A stretch of 64,000 nucleotides of DNA from Brevundimonas naejangsanensis. GTDB taxonomy: Bacteria; Pseudomonadota; Alphaproteobacteria; Caulobacterales; Caulobacteraceae. The translations under genes were made by a program, and so were the position numbers. The stretch is from NCBI RefSeq assembly GCF_003627995.1, contig NZ_CP032707.1, forward strand, positions 1,165,501 through 1,229,500, in the 5' to 3' direction. The notes under the pieces were generated by a model. That model was not told where the DNA came from, ran no database searches, and saw only the letters and a list, made by a program, of their open reading frames with translations. Positions 8,719 to 17,163 of the stretch are shown here, piece after piece; the first letter of the stretch is position 1, and the number at the start of each line of letters is the position of its first letter.

Positions 8719-9821
8719 GCGGGCTCCGTCAGCAGGGCCGAGAAGGCCGTCATCAGGTGATAGAGGGTCGAGGCGGGGACCGAGGCGTCCTGCGGGCGGC
8801 CCTGCGCGTCGTAGGAGTCGATCCACAGGCCGGGCGTCGCCGTCGCCAGATGGGTGGCGAAGACGGCGTCGAGCAGGGTCAGGGCGCGGTCGGTTCGACC
8901 GCGCAGCAGAAGGGTGCGGAGGGCCTCGGTCTGGCCCCACAGACGGCGGCCGCCGTCGCGGACCACGCCGATGCGGTCGACTTCGCGGATCATCAGGCCC
9001 TGGGCGTCGACGCCGTTGGTCAGGGCCGAGGCGAAGAGCGCCTCGGCTTGCCGGTCGTGCCCCTCGAGGCCGAGGCGGCGGGCCTGGTCCAGCAGCCAGA
9101 TCCACTCCATGTGATGGCCGGGCTCGATGACCTGGCCGGCGCCGCCGGGAGCGATCGCCCAGTCGGCGGCGAAATATTCGCCCAGAACGGCGGCGCTCGG
9201 GTCGAAGAAACGAGTCGCGAACAGGTCCAGCACGCGTCGCGCCGCCGTCGCGAAAGCCGGATCGGGGGCGAGGGCCTGCCAGGCCAGCAAGGCCTCCAAC
9301 ATGTGCATGTGCGGGTTCTGGCGGCGCGGCAGGACGGGGGGCAGGGCCTCCTGCCAGCCGCCGTGGAGCGGATCGGCCATGCGCGCCTCGATGGCCGCCA
9401 GCGTCTCCAGCGCCAGCGGCCGGGCGCGGTCGTCTTTCAGGGTCCGATGGGCGGCGGCCAGGGCGAAGAGGACGAAGGCCAGGTCGTAAAGGTCGGGCGT
9501 GGAGTCGATGACCACCCCCGCATCGTCCGTGGCGCGCACCCACAGACCGTCGTCCCGCCGGTTGTCGCGGACCAGAACCTCAAACCCGCGCCGCGCGACG
9601 GCTTCGCCCTCGGTCCAGCCGAGCGACGCCGCCTCGGCGAAGACATAGACCTGGCGCGCCTGCACCCGGGTGCGGCGCGGCAGGCCCGTGATCGGGCGGC
9701 CGTCGAAGTCCAGCCTCTCGACGAAGCGGCCCCCGGCGTCGATCCCGGCCTCGGCCCACAGCGGCAGGGCCTGGCGGAACAGCCAGTCGCGGATCCGGGT
9801 CTGTGCGCTCGACAAGATCAT
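8715..9821 (-). CDS. AGE-family epimerase/isomerase
   Basis: Predicted (alpha/alpha)6-barrel sugar epimerase or isomerase of the N-acylglucosamine 2-epimerase family, 368 residues. Family features include RTRVQARQVYVFAEAASLGW, the NPHMHMLEALLAW segment and PGHHMEWIWLLDQARR with the paired active-site His. Alternatives are mannose 6-phosphate isomerase-like or mannose/cellobiose epimerase activity. It overlaps the GmhB-like phosphatase by 4 bp and is divergent from the DegT aminotransferase, so a role in making a surface-sugar precursor is inferred. Confidence 0.9.
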   Translation of the reverse strand: MILSSAQTRIRDWLFRQALPLWAEAGIDAGGRFVERLDFDGRPITGLPRRTRVQARQVYVFAEAASLGWTEGEAVARRGFEVLVRDNRRDDGLWVRATDDAGVVIDSTPDLYDLAFVLFALAAAHRTLKDDRARPLALETLAAIEARMADPLHGGWQEALPPVLPRRQNPHMHMLEALLAWQALAPDPAFATAARRVLDLFATRFFDPSAAVLGEYFAADWAIAPGGAGQVIEPGHHMEWIWLLDQARRLGLEGHDRQAEALFASALTNGVDAQGLMIREVDRIGVVRDGGRRLWGQTEALRTLLLRGRTDRALTLLDAVFATHLATATPGLWIDSYDAQGRPQDASVPASTLYHLMTAFSALLTEPA

Positions 9822-9869
9822 GGTCGCTTGGGCTTAGGCGGGGGGCGCCGCTTTGCCAAGCGCCCCTTT

Positions 9870-9886
9870 CGTTGCAACCGGCAACG
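9870..9886. promoter_or_regulatory. Inverted repeat between divergent sugar genes
   Basis: CGTTGC-N5-GCAACG, perfect 6-bp arms, 49 bp upstream of the epimerase start and about 140 bp before the aminotransferase. It is a possible operator for one or both genes; no regulator is known. Confidence 0.3.
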
Positions 9887-10023
9887 CGAAGTGACCCCGG
9901 CGGGTTTGTTCAGGACGCCCCGGCTTTGGTAGGACGCGCCCGAGACAGATGACCGCCTTCGCGTCCACGCGCCCGGAGCCCGCCGTTCCGCCCGCGTCGG
10001 CCCCATCGAGAGAGCGACTTCCC

Positions 10024-11184
10024 ATGACCATCCCCTTCATCGACCTTCAGGCCCAGCGCCTTCGCCTCGCCGGCAAGATCGAGGCCGCCGTCCAGGAGGC
10101 CGTCGTCGGCGGCGCCTGGGTCATGGGCCCGCAGGTGCGCCAGTTCGAGGCCGACCTGGCCGCCTTCGGCCGGGCCAAGCACGCCCTGGGCTGCGCCAAC
10201 GGCACCGACGCCCTGGCCCTGCCCCTGATGGCCTGGGGGATCGGGCGCGGCGACGCCGTCTTCGTGCCCAGCTTCACCTTCGCGGCCACCGCCGAGGTCG
10301 TGCCCTGGTTCGACGCCGAGCCGGTCTTCGTCGACGTGGACGCGGACACCTACAACATGGACCCGGCGGCGCTGGAACGCGCCATCGAGGGCATCAAGGC
10401 CGAGGGCCGCCTGACCCCGCGCGTGGTCATCGCCGTCGACCTGTTCGGCCAGCCCGCCGACTATCCGACCATCAAGGCCATCTGCGACAGGCACGGCCTC
10501 AAGCTGATCTCCGACTCGGCCCAGGGCTTCGGCTGCACCATCGACGGCGACCACCCGCTGAAATGGGCCGACGTGACCACCACCAGCTTCTTCCCGGCCA
10601 AGCCTCTGGGCTGCTACGGCGACGGCGGGGCGGTGCTGACCAACGATGACGAACTGGCCCAGCTGATGGATTCCATCCGCGTCCACGGCAAGGCGGTCGC
10701 GGTGGACCTGAAGGACCGCACCTTCGACCACGACCCCAAATATCTGAACATGCGCATCGGCCTGAACAGCCGTCTGGACACCATCCAGGCCGCCGTCCTG
10801 ATCGAGAAGCTGAAGGTCTTCGGCCAGGAGATCGAATGGCGCAACGCCGCCGCCGCCCGCTACAACGAAGCCTTGCGCCCCCACGTCGCCAAGGTGCCGG
10901 ACGTGCCGGCGGGCAATGTCTCCAACTGGGCGCAATACACGATCGAGCACCCGGACCGCGACGCCCTGGCCGCGCACCTGAAGGAGCAGGGCGTGCCGAC
11001 GGCGGTCTATTATCCGATCCCGCTGCACCTGCAGCCGGCCTATGAGCACTATCCGCGCGGCGCGGGTGGCCTGCCCGTCACCGAGCGACTGAAGGACGTG
11101 GTGATCAGCCTGCCGATGCACGCCGACCTGGACGCGGCGACGCAAGCCCGCATCATCGCCGCCGTGGCCGGCTTCAAGGCCTGA
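10024..11184 (+). CDS. DegT/DnrJ/EryC1/StrS aminotransferase
   Basis: PLP-dependent sugar aminotransferase of 386 residues. It opens with the typical IPFIDLQAQ, then GCANGTDALALPLMAWG, the DSAQGFGC region and the PLP lysine in SFFPAKPLGCYGDGGA (Lys about 193). The C-terminal part includes VPTAVYYPIPLHLQ. This layout is close to the WbpE group that aminates 3-keto nucleotide sugars, but the substrate is inferred. I chose ATG 10024 (MTIPFIDLQAQ) over ATG 9949, because family members start next to this motif. The next gene downstream is an oxidoreductase, a usual partner that would make the keto substrate. Confidence 0.95.
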   Translation: MTIPFIDLQAQRLRLAGKIEAAVQEAVVGGAWVMGPQVRQFEADLAAFGRAKHALGCANGTDALALPLMAWGIGRGDAVFVPSFTFAATAEVVPWFDAEPVFVDVDADTYNMDPAALERAIEGIKAEGRLTPRVVIAVDLFGQPADYPTIKAICDRHGLKLISDSAQGFGCTIDGDHPLKWADVTTTSFFPAKPLGCYGDGGAVLTNDDELAQLMDSIRVHGKAVAVDLKDRTFDHDPKYLNMRIGLNSRLDTIQAAVLIEKLKVFGQEIEWRNAAAARYNEALRPHVAKVPDVPAGNVSNWAQYTIEHPDRDALAAHLKEQGVPTAVYYPIPLHLQPAYEHYPRGAGGLPVTERLKDVVISLPMHADLDAATQARIIAAVAGFKA

Positions 11185-11190
11185 TCGACC

Positions 11191-11290
11191 CCGTCATCCC
11201 GGAAGCGGCGCGAGCCGCTGTCCGGGACCGCGACAAGCGCCGGTGTTTCCGGTGGTCCCGGCTCTCCGCTAGGCTGCGGCCGGGATGACG
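11191..11290. repeat. Family C composite element
   Basis: GTCATCCCGGAAGCGGCG ... GGCCGGGATGACG with inner CCGGGACC/GGTCCCGG arms. It lies between the aminotransferase and oxidoreductase genes and ends 18 bp before the next ATG. Confidence 0.9.
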
Positions 11291-11307
11291 AAGAAAGAAG
11301 AGATCGC

Positions 11308-12237
11308 ATGATCCAGCAGACCCCCCTCAAGATCGGCGTCGCCGGCGCCGGCGTCATGGGCCGCAACCACGCCCGCGTCCTCGCCGAACTGCGCGACGTC
11401 GAGCTGACGACCGTGTTCGACCCCGACGCCGTGACGGCCGAGGGCGTGGCCGCCGCCTATGGGGCGACCGCCGTGACGACCGCCGAGGCCTTCGTCGCCG
11501 CCGGCCTGGACGCCGCCGTCATCGCCACGCCGAACCGCTACCACGCCGAACTGGGCGTCGCCCTGCTGAAGGCCGGGGTCCATGTGCTGGTCGAAAAGCC
11601 CATCGCGGCCACGACCGCCGACGCCCAGGCCATGATCGACGCGGCCAAGGCTGCCGACCGCGTCCTGATGGTCGGCCACGTCGAGCGCTTCAACCCGGCG
11701 GTCGAGACGGTCAAGCGCGCCATCGACGGCGACGAGATCATCTCCATCCAGATCACCCGCGTCGGCCCCTTCCCGCCGCGCATGGGCGAGGTCGGGGTGG
11801 TCATCGACCTGGCGGTGCACGACATCGACATCATCCGCCATCTGACGGGGTCCGAGGTCGTCGAGGTCCAGTCGCTGCTGGGCCACGCCCACGCCTCGCG
11901 CGAGGACTCGGCCCTGCTGCAGTTCCGCATGGCCAATGACGTGATCGCCCACATCACCACCAACTGGGTCACGCCCTACAAGACCCGCACCCTGCAGGTG
12001 GCGACCAAGACCCGCTTCATCGTCGCCGACCTGATCACCCGCCAGGTGACCGAGTATTTCGGCCAGCAGCCGGACGGCTCCTATTCGACGCGGATGCTGA
12101 ACGCCTGGCCCGCCGAGCCGCTCAAGAAGGAGCACGAGGCCTTCATCCACGCCATCCGCACCGGCGAGACGGCGGCGGTCTCGGGCGAGGACGGCCTGCG
12201 CAATCTGGAAGTGGCGCTGAGGTGCCTGGGGGAATAA
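11308..12237 (+). CDS. Gfo/Idh/MocA family oxidoreductase
   Basis: NAD(P)-dependent sugar dehydrogenase of 309 residues. The N-terminal Rossmann fold begins IGVAGAGVMGRNHARVL. The family EKP motif is in VLVEKPIAAT, and the C-terminal catalytic region has DLAVHDIDIIRHLTG with conserved Asp/His. It follows the DegT aminotransferase, and the pair fits oxidation then transamination of a nucleotide sugar, as in WbpB/WbpE-type pathways for diacetamido sugars. The exact substrate is inferred only from this pairing. A family C repeat separates the two genes, so they may not share one transcript. Confidence 0.92.
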   Translation: MIQQTPLKIGVAGAGVMGRNHARVLAELRDVELTTVFDPDAVTAEGVAAAYGATAVTTAEAFVAAGLDAAVIATPNRYHAELGVALLKAGVHVLVEKPIAATTADAQAMIDAAKAADRVLMVGHVERFNPAVETVKRAIDGDEIISIQITRVGPFPPRMGEVGVVIDLAVHDIDIIRHLTGSEVVEVQSLLGHAHASREDSALLQFRMANDVIAHITTNWVTPYKTRTLQVATKTRFIVADLITRQVTEYFGQQPDGSYSTRMLNAWPAEPLKKEHEAFIHAIRTGETAAVSGEDGLRNLEVALRCLGE

Positions 12238-12250
12238 GCGCCCATGCGGT

Positions 12251-12347
12251 TCCGCTCACCCCGGCGGACGCCGGGGCCCAGTGAGAACCGCACGCGCGGC
12301 GTCCGGGGCCAAAGCACTGGATCCCGGCGTCCGCCGGGATGAGCGGG
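12251..12347. repeat. Family B inverted pair
   Basis: Left copy GCTCACCCCGGCGGACGCC and right copy ATCCCGGCGTCCGCCGGGAT are in inverted arrangement with about 35 bp between. It sits between the convergent oxidoreductase and MaoC genes. Confidence 0.88.
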
Positions 12348-12353
12348 GAGAGT

Positions 12354-12809
12354 TTAGGCCTTCACCACCTGCATCGTCAGCCATTCGGCGATCAGGGCGG
12401 GCTTGTCGCCGCCTTCGATCTCGACGGTCAGTTCGTGCTTGAGCAGCCACCGGCCGCCGCCCTTGTCCTCGGCCGACAGCAGTTTGAATCGGCCGCGCAC
12501 GCGCGACCCTGACGGCGCCGGGGCGAGGAAGCGCAGGCGGTCGAAGCCGTAGTTGACCCCCATGACCACCCCGTCCAGCGGGGCGACCGCGTCCTCGCTC
12601 ATGGCCGAGGCGAGGCTGAGGGTCAGGAAACCATGAGCAATGGTCCCGCCGAAGGGCGTGGCCTGGGCGCGCTCGGGATCGACGTGGATGAACTGCTCGT
12701 CCTCGGTCAGGGCGGCGAAGGCGTCGATGCGGGCCTGATCCAGGGCGAACCAGCGGCTGACGCCGACCTCCTGGCCGATCAGGGACGGCAGGTCGCTGGG
12801 CTTGGTCAT
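12354..12809 (-). CDS. MaoC-family (R)-specific enoyl-CoA hydratase-like protein
   Basis: Hot-dog-fold hydratase of 151 residues. The signature FIHVDPERA followed by FGGTIAHGFLTLSL carries the Asp/His pair and Gly-rich helix of (R)-specific enoyl-CoA hydratases. The start at 12809 (MTKPSDLPSL) follows a short gap and a family C repeat; the frame stays open further upstream but without family similarity. In this setting it could act in fatty-acid or branched-chain acyl-CoA metabolism. No operon partner is evident. Confidence 0.9.
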   Translation of the reverse strand: MTKPSDLPSLIGQEVGVSRWFALDQARIDAFAALTEDEQFIHVDPERAQATPFGGTIAHGFLTLSLASAMSEDAVAPLDGVVMGVNYGFDRLRFLAPAPSGSRVRGRFKLLSAEDKGGGRWLLKHELTVEIEGGDKPALIAEWLTMQVVKA

Positions 12810-12840
12810 GAGGCTCCCCTTGGTGATAGGGCGCAGCCTA

Positions 12841-12941
12841 GCCGTTATCCCGGACGGCGCGCCAGCGACGATCCGGGACCGCCCAGGGGCGCGGCGTGGG
12901 CAGCGGTCCCGGATAGCGGCTGCGCCGCTTCCGGGATGACG
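12841..12941. repeat. Family C composite element
   Basis: Two CCGGGACC/GGTCCCGG-type arms with GTTATCCCGGACGGCG at the left and CTTCCGGGATGACG at the right. It occupies the gap between the MaoC gene and the threonine dehydratase stop. Confidence 0.88.
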
Positions 12942-12949
12942 GGGAAGGC

Positions 12950-13924
12950 TCAGCCCGCGAACCGCCCCTCGATGATGGCGCTGAACAGACCGGGGTCGAC
13001 GTTGCCGCCCGACAGGACGAGGCCGGTGGTCAGGCCCTTGGCCGCGACCTTGCCCGACAGAAGGGCCGCCAGGGACACCGCCCCGCCCGGTTCGATCACC
13101 AGCTTCAGCCAGCGGAAGGCGAAGCGCATGGCCTCGGCCACCTCGGCGTCGGTGACGGTCGCCGCGCCTGCCAGGCGTTGGTTGATAGGGAAGGTCAGTT
13201 CGCCCGGCAGGGGCGACATCAGGGCGTCGCAGATCGACGGCGCGCCGTCGGGATGGCCGACGCGCATTCCCGCTTCCAGCGAGCGGCGGGTGTCGTCGAA
13301 GGCCTCGGGCTCGACCACGATGACGCGGGTCGCGGGGCTCTGCTCGGCCATGACCAGGTTGATCCCGGCGATCAGGCCGCCGCCCGAGGCGCCGCACAGC
13401 AGCTGGTCCAGCTCGATCCCGGCCTGCTCCAGCATCTCCAGCCCGACGGTGCCCTGGCCCTCGATGACGAAGGGGTCGTCGAAGGGCGGGACCAGGACCG
13501 AGCCGCGCTCGGCCGCGATCTCGGCGCCGATGGCCTCGCGGCTCTCGCTCCAGCGGTCATAGGTCCGCACCTCGCCGCCGAAGGCGCGCACGCCCTCGAC
13601 CTTCACCGCCGGACTGTCCGACGGCATGACGATCAGGGCGCGGGTTCCGACCGCCTGGGCCGCCGCCGCCACCCCTTGCGCGTGGTTGCCCGAGGAATAG
13701 GCCACGACGCCGCGCGTCTTTTCCGCCTCGGTCAGGCGGCTGATGCGGTTGTAGGCGCCGCGGAACTTGAAGGCGCCCGCGACCTGCAGCGTTTCGGCCT
13801 TCAGCAGCACCCGGCCGCCGACGGCGGCGTTCAGGGCCGGATGCTCAATCAGCGGCGTGCGGACGGCGGCGGGGGCGATCTGGCGGGCGGCGTCGACGAC
13901 GCCTTCGAAGCTGGGCGTATGCAT
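12950..13924 (-). CDS. PLP-dependent threonine/serine dehydratase
   Basis: Fold-type II PLP enzyme of 324 residues, predicted to deaminate threonine to 2-oxobutyrate or serine to pyruvate. The PLP lysine lies in GAFKFRGAYNR, the phosphate-binding Gly loop is CGASGGGL, and SSGNHAQGVA is the substrate loop. It lacks the C-terminal ACT-like regulatory domain of biosynthetic IlvA, so it is the short catabolic or racemase-like type. Serine/threonine racemase is an alternative. The start (MHTPSF) is only 45 bp from the divergent glpK start. Confidence 0.93.
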   Translation of the reverse strand: MHTPSFEGVVDAARQIAPAAVRTPLIEHPALNAAVGGRVLLKAETLQVAGAFKFRGAYNRISRLTEAEKTRGVVAYSSGNHAQGVAAAAQAVGTRALIVMPSDSPAVKVEGVRAFGGEVRTYDRWSESREAIGAEIAAERGSVLVPPFDDPFVIEGQGTVGLEMLEQAGIELDQLLCGASGGGLIAGINLVMAEQSPATRVIVVEPEAFDDTRRSLEAGMRVGHPDGAPSICDALMSPLPGELTFPINQRLAGAATVTDAEVAEAMRFAFRWLKLVIEPGGAVSLAALLSGKVAAKGLTTGLVLSGGNVDPGLFSAIIEGRFAG

Positions 13925-13969
13925 GAGTTTCCTCTTACGCGCGGCGGCGTCCTCTGCATAACTCGCATC

Positions 13970-15517
13970 ATGCACGCGAACATGATCCTCGCCATCGACC
14001 AGGGCACGACCTCGACGCGGGCCATCGCCTTTGAGGTGTCGCAGCCTCAAGCAGGGCGAAGCCCGGTAGGCGACAAGAATGGCGGGGCGTTCAGCGCCGT
14101 CGCTGTCAGTCAGATCGAGCTGGCGCAGCACTTTCCGCACTCCGGCTGGGTCGAGCATGACGCCGCCGAGATCTGGCGCGCGACCCTGCAGACCTGTCGC
14201 GAGGTGGTGAGGAAGGCGGGCGGGGTCGGCCGCTTCGCCGCCGTGGGCATCACCAACCAGCGCGAGACCTCGGTGCTGTGGGACGCCGCGACCGGCGAAC
14301 CCTTGCATCGGGCCATCGTCTGGCAGGACCGGCGCACCGCCGAGGCGACCGGACGGCTGGCGGCGGCGGGGCATGAGCCGATGGTTCAGGCGGCGACGGG
14401 CCTGATCCTCGACCCCTATTTCTCGGCCTCGAAATACGCCTGGCTGCTGGACGCCGTGCCCGGCGCGCGCGAGCGGGCGGAAAGGGGGGAGGTCCTGCTG
14501 GGCACCATCGACGCCTGGCTGATCTGGAAGCTGACGGGCGGGAAAAGCCATGTCACCGACGCCACCAACGCCAGCCGCACCAGCCTGATGGACCTGACGA
14601 CCCGCGCCTGGCGGCTGGACCTGTGCGCCTTGTTCGGCGTGCCGATCGAGGCCCTGCCCGAGATCCGGGACTGCGACGCCCTGCTGGGCGAGACGGACCC
14701 GGCCCTGTTCGGCCGCGCCCTGCCGATCCACGGCGCGGCGGGGGACCAGCAGGCGGCCCTGGTCGGCCATGGGGCGCTGCAGCCGGGCGACGCCAAGATC
14801 ACCTACGGCACCGGGGCCTTCCTGGTGGCCAATGTCGGGGCCGCGCCGGTGGCCTCGACCTCGCGGCTGCTGGGGACGCTGGGCTACGCCGCCGACGGCG
14901 GGGCGGCCTATGCGCTGGAGGGGTCGATCTTCTCGGCCGGGTCGGCGATCCAGTGGCTGCGCGACGGGCTGAAGGTGATCTCGGATTCGCGCCAGTCCGA
15001 GGCCATGGCCCAGACGCTGACGGACAACGGCGGGGTCTATCTGGTGCCCGGCTTCACCGGCCTGGGCGCGCCGTGGTGGGAGCCGGAGGCGCGCGGGACG
15101 GTCGTCGGCCTGACCCGCGACAGCGGCCCGGTCCACTTCGTGCGGGCGGCGCTGGAGAGCCTGGCCTATCAGACGCGCGACCTGCTGGACGCCCTGAAGG
15201 CCGACGGGGCGCCGCCGCTGACGCGGCTCAAGGTCGACGGCGGCGTCACCGCCAACGCCTTCGCCATGCAGTTCGTCGCTGACATCTGCGAGGTCGAGGT
15301 CGAGCGCCCCGCCTTCCAGGAGATGACCGCCCTGGGGGCGGCGCGGCTGGCGGCCTTCGGCGTGGGCCTGACCGAGGCCCTGTGGACCGCCCCGGCCGAG
15401 GCACCCGCGGTCTGGCGCCCGCGCATGGACGAGGCGGAGCGGGCGCGCCTGCTCAAGGGCTGGCGCGGGGCGGTGCGGGCGGCCATCGTCGCCGCCCGGC
15501 CGGAGGAAGGGGAATGA
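13970..15517 (+). CDS. glpK: Glycerol kinase with an in-frame palindromic insertion
   Basis: ATP-dependent phosphorylation of glycerol to sn-glycerol 3-phosphate. FGGY-type kinase of 515 residues: ILAIDQGTTSTRAI, then GWVEHDAAEIW, NQRETSVLWD, the TYGTGAFL phosphate motif and DGGVTANAF. Between AIAFE and QHFP there are about 31 residues where family members usually have about 15. The excess is the translation of a family P element (14043-14073) plus flanking codons (PQAGRSPVG). Start ATG 13970 or 13982 cannot be separated; neither has a clear Shine-Dalgarno. It overlaps the next gene by four bases. Confidence 0.96.
   Translation: MHANMILAIDQGTTSTRAIAFEVSQPQAGRSPVGDKNGGAFSAVAVSQIELAQHFPHSGWVEHDAAEIWRATLQTCREVVRKAGGVGRFAAVGITNQRETSVLWDAATGEPLHRAIVWQDRRTAEATGRLAAAGHEPMVQAATGLILDPYFSASKYAWLLDAVPGARERAERGEVLLGTIDAWLIWKLTGGKSHVTDATNASRTSLMDLTTRAWRLDLCALFGVPIEALPEIRDCDALLGETDPALFGRALPIHGAAGDQQAALVGHGALQPGDAKITYGTGAFLVANVGAAPVASTSRLLGTLGYAADGGAAYALEGSIFSAGSAIQWLRDGLKVISDSRQSEAMAQTLTDNGGVYLVPGFTGLGAPWWEPEARGTVVGLTRDSGPVHFVRAALESLAYQTRDLLDALKADGAPPLTRLKVDGGVTANAFAMQFVADICEVEVERPAFQEMTALGAARLAAFGVGLTEALWTAPAEAPAVWRPRMDEAERARLLKGWRGAVRAAIVAARPEEGE
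14043..14073 (+). repeat. Family P element 5, inside glpK
   Basis: Plus-strand structure GCCT-CAAGCA-GGGC-GAA-GCCC-GGT-AGGC. The inner helix GGGC/GCCC differs from the common GCGC/GCGC by compensating changes. It lies wholly within the glpK reading frame and is read as PQAGRSPVG. Confidence 0.88.
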
Positions 15518-16587
15518 GCGAGATCATGGACGCCCAGGCGGCCTTCTCCGGCACCCGCGAGGTGGACGAGCGCCATCGGCTGGACGCGGCGGCGCTGGGC
15601 GCCTGGCTGACGGCCAACGTCGAGGGCTACGCCGGGCCGCTGACGATCCGCCAGTTCAAGGGCGGCCAGTCCAATCCGACCTATGAGCTGACCACGCCGG
15701 GCCGGAGCTATGTGCTGCGCCGCAAGCCGCCGGGCGTCCTCCTGGCCAGCGCCCACGCCGTGGACCGCGAGTTCGCCGTGATCTCGGCTCTGCACGCGCA
15801 AGGGTTTCCGGTGGCGCGGCCCTATGCTCTGTGCGCGGATGAAAGCGTCGTCGGCTCCGTCTTCTACGTCATGGAGAAGGTCGAGGGCCGCATCTTCTGG
15901 GACCTGAAGCTGCCCGGCCTGACGCCACCCGAGCGCCGCGCGATCTATGAGGCCCAGGTGGATACGCTGGCGGCTCTGCACCGGCTGGACCCGGACGCCG
16001 TCGGCCTGGGCGACTACGGCAAGGCAGGCAACTATTTCGCGCGCCAGGTCGGGCGCTGGACCAAGCAGTATCGGGCCAGCGAGATCGAACCGATCGCGGC
16101 CATGGACCGGCTGATCGCCTTCCTGCCCGACAGCCTGCCGCCCGAGGGGCCGACGCGGATCGTCCATGGCGACTTCCGCCTGGACAATCTGATCCTCGAT
16201 CCGGTCGAGGCCAGGGTGCGGGCGGTGCTGGACTGGGAGCTGTCGACCCTGGGCGACCCCATGGCCGACCTGTCCTATCTGCTGATCGCCTGGGTCATTC
16301 CGGCGTCCTTGCGCAACGGCCTGGCGGGGGCGGACCTCGAGGCCCTGGGCATTCCTTCGGTCGAGGAGACGGTCGCGCGCTATGCCGAAAAGACCGGGAC
16401 GGCGGCGCCGATGAACCTGGACTGGCTGTTCGCCTACAACCTGTTCCGCCTGGCGGCCATCTGCCAGGGCATCGCCGGGCGGGTGCGCGACGGGACCGCC
16501 GCCAGCGCCCACGCCCGGGCCATGGCGGCCCAGGTCGGCCCCTTGTCGGACGCCGCCTGGGCGTTCGCCCGCAAGGCCGGCGCCTGA
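15514..16587 (+). CDS. APH-like phosphotransferase family protein
   Basis: Kinase-fold protein of 357 residues in the aminoglycoside phosphotransferase superfamily, closest in style to the group linked with acyl-CoA dehydrogenases (ACAD10/11 N-domain type). Landmarks are FKGGQSNPTYEL, the ATP Lys region YVLRRKPPG, the catalytic IVHGDFRLDNLI and the metal-binding DWELSTLGDPMADLSYLL. The start ATG overlaps the glpK stop (ATGA), so translation may be coupled. The substrate is unknown; antibiotic resistance is unlikely given the family branch. Confidence 0.9.
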   Translation: MSEIMDAQAAFSGTREVDERHRLDAAALGAWLTANVEGYAGPLTIRQFKGGQSNPTYELTTPGRSYVLRRKPPGVLLASAHAVDREFAVISALHAQGFPVARPYALCADESVVGSVFYVMEKVEGRIFWDLKLPGLTPPERRAIYEAQVDTLAALHRLDPDAVGLGDYGKAGNYFARQVGRWTKQYRASEIEPIAAMDRLIAFLPDSLPPEGPTRIVHGDFRLDNLILDPVEARVRAVLDWELSTLGDPMADLSYLLIAWVIPASLRNGLAGADLEALGIPSVEETVARYAEKTGTAAPMNLDWLFAYNLFRLAAICQGIAGRVRDGTAASAHARAMAAQVGPLSDAAWAFARKAGA

Positions 16588-16676
16588 AGCGGAACCATAA
16601 ATAGAACAGTTTTTGTTGCGGATTGATTTGTGAAACGGGCGTGGAAGCCCTACCTTCTGGGCTGGAGCATGATCTG

Positions 16677-17153
16677 ATGTCTGACAGCCAACGTTTTCCC
16701 GTCGCCGCCCACGCCTTGGCCTATCTGGCCCACAAGGGCGCCTATGCGGCGACCGAAGCCGAGCCGAGCGCCGTCCTGGCCGCCTCGGTGCCGACCAATC
16801 CGGTGGTGATCCGCCGGGTGACGGCCCTGCTGGCTAAGGCGGGGCTGATCGCCACCCGTCCGGGCGCCTCGGGCGGATCCTGGCTGCTGCGGCGGCCCGA
16901 GACCATCTGTCTGGACGAAGTGTTGCGGGCGGTGAACGGCTGCGCCCATCTGGGCTCGCCGCCGGCGGGGGCCAAGGGCTGCCCGGTCGGCCAGCACATC
17001 CCGCGCCAGGTGGCCAAGGCCCTGACGGCGGCCGATCAGGCGGCGGGCGCAGCCCTGTCCAAGATCACCATCGCCGACCTGTTGGAAGAAGACCCCGAGG
17101 TGCTGCGCGCCTTCGCCCCGCATCCGGCCTGTCCCAAAGCCGACGCGGCCTGA
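16677..17153 (+). CDS. Rrf2-family transcriptional regulator
   Basis: Winged-helix regulator of 158 residues. The N-terminal part (FPVAAHALAYLAHKG) and NPVVIRRVTALLAKAGLI show the Rrf2 helix-turn-helix; TRPGASGGSWLLRRPE is the wing. Two cysteines in NGCAHLG and KGCPVGQH could bind a metal or Fe-S cluster or sense redox state, but the IscR three-Cys spacing is not present. I chose ATG 16677 over earlier in-frame starts. The upstream 90 bp is AT-rich (ATAAATAGAACAGTTTTTG) and probably holds its promoter. It is followed 10 bp later by an SDR gene, likely its target. Confidence 0.92.
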   Translation: MSDSQRFPVAAHALAYLAHKGAYAATEAEPSAVLAASVPTNPVVIRRVTALLAKAGLIATRPGASGGSWLLRRPETICLDEVLRAVNGCAHLGSPPAGAKGCPVGQHIPRQVAKALTAADQAAGAALSKITIADLLEEDPEVLRAFAPHPACPKADAA

Positions 17154-17163
17154 CGAGGCGACC

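Noticed and set aside
15514-16587. Aminoglycoside resistance kinase.
   Set aside because: The domain is of the APH superfamily, but the sequence style fits the acyl-CoA dehydrogenase-associated branch, and there are no signs of mobility.
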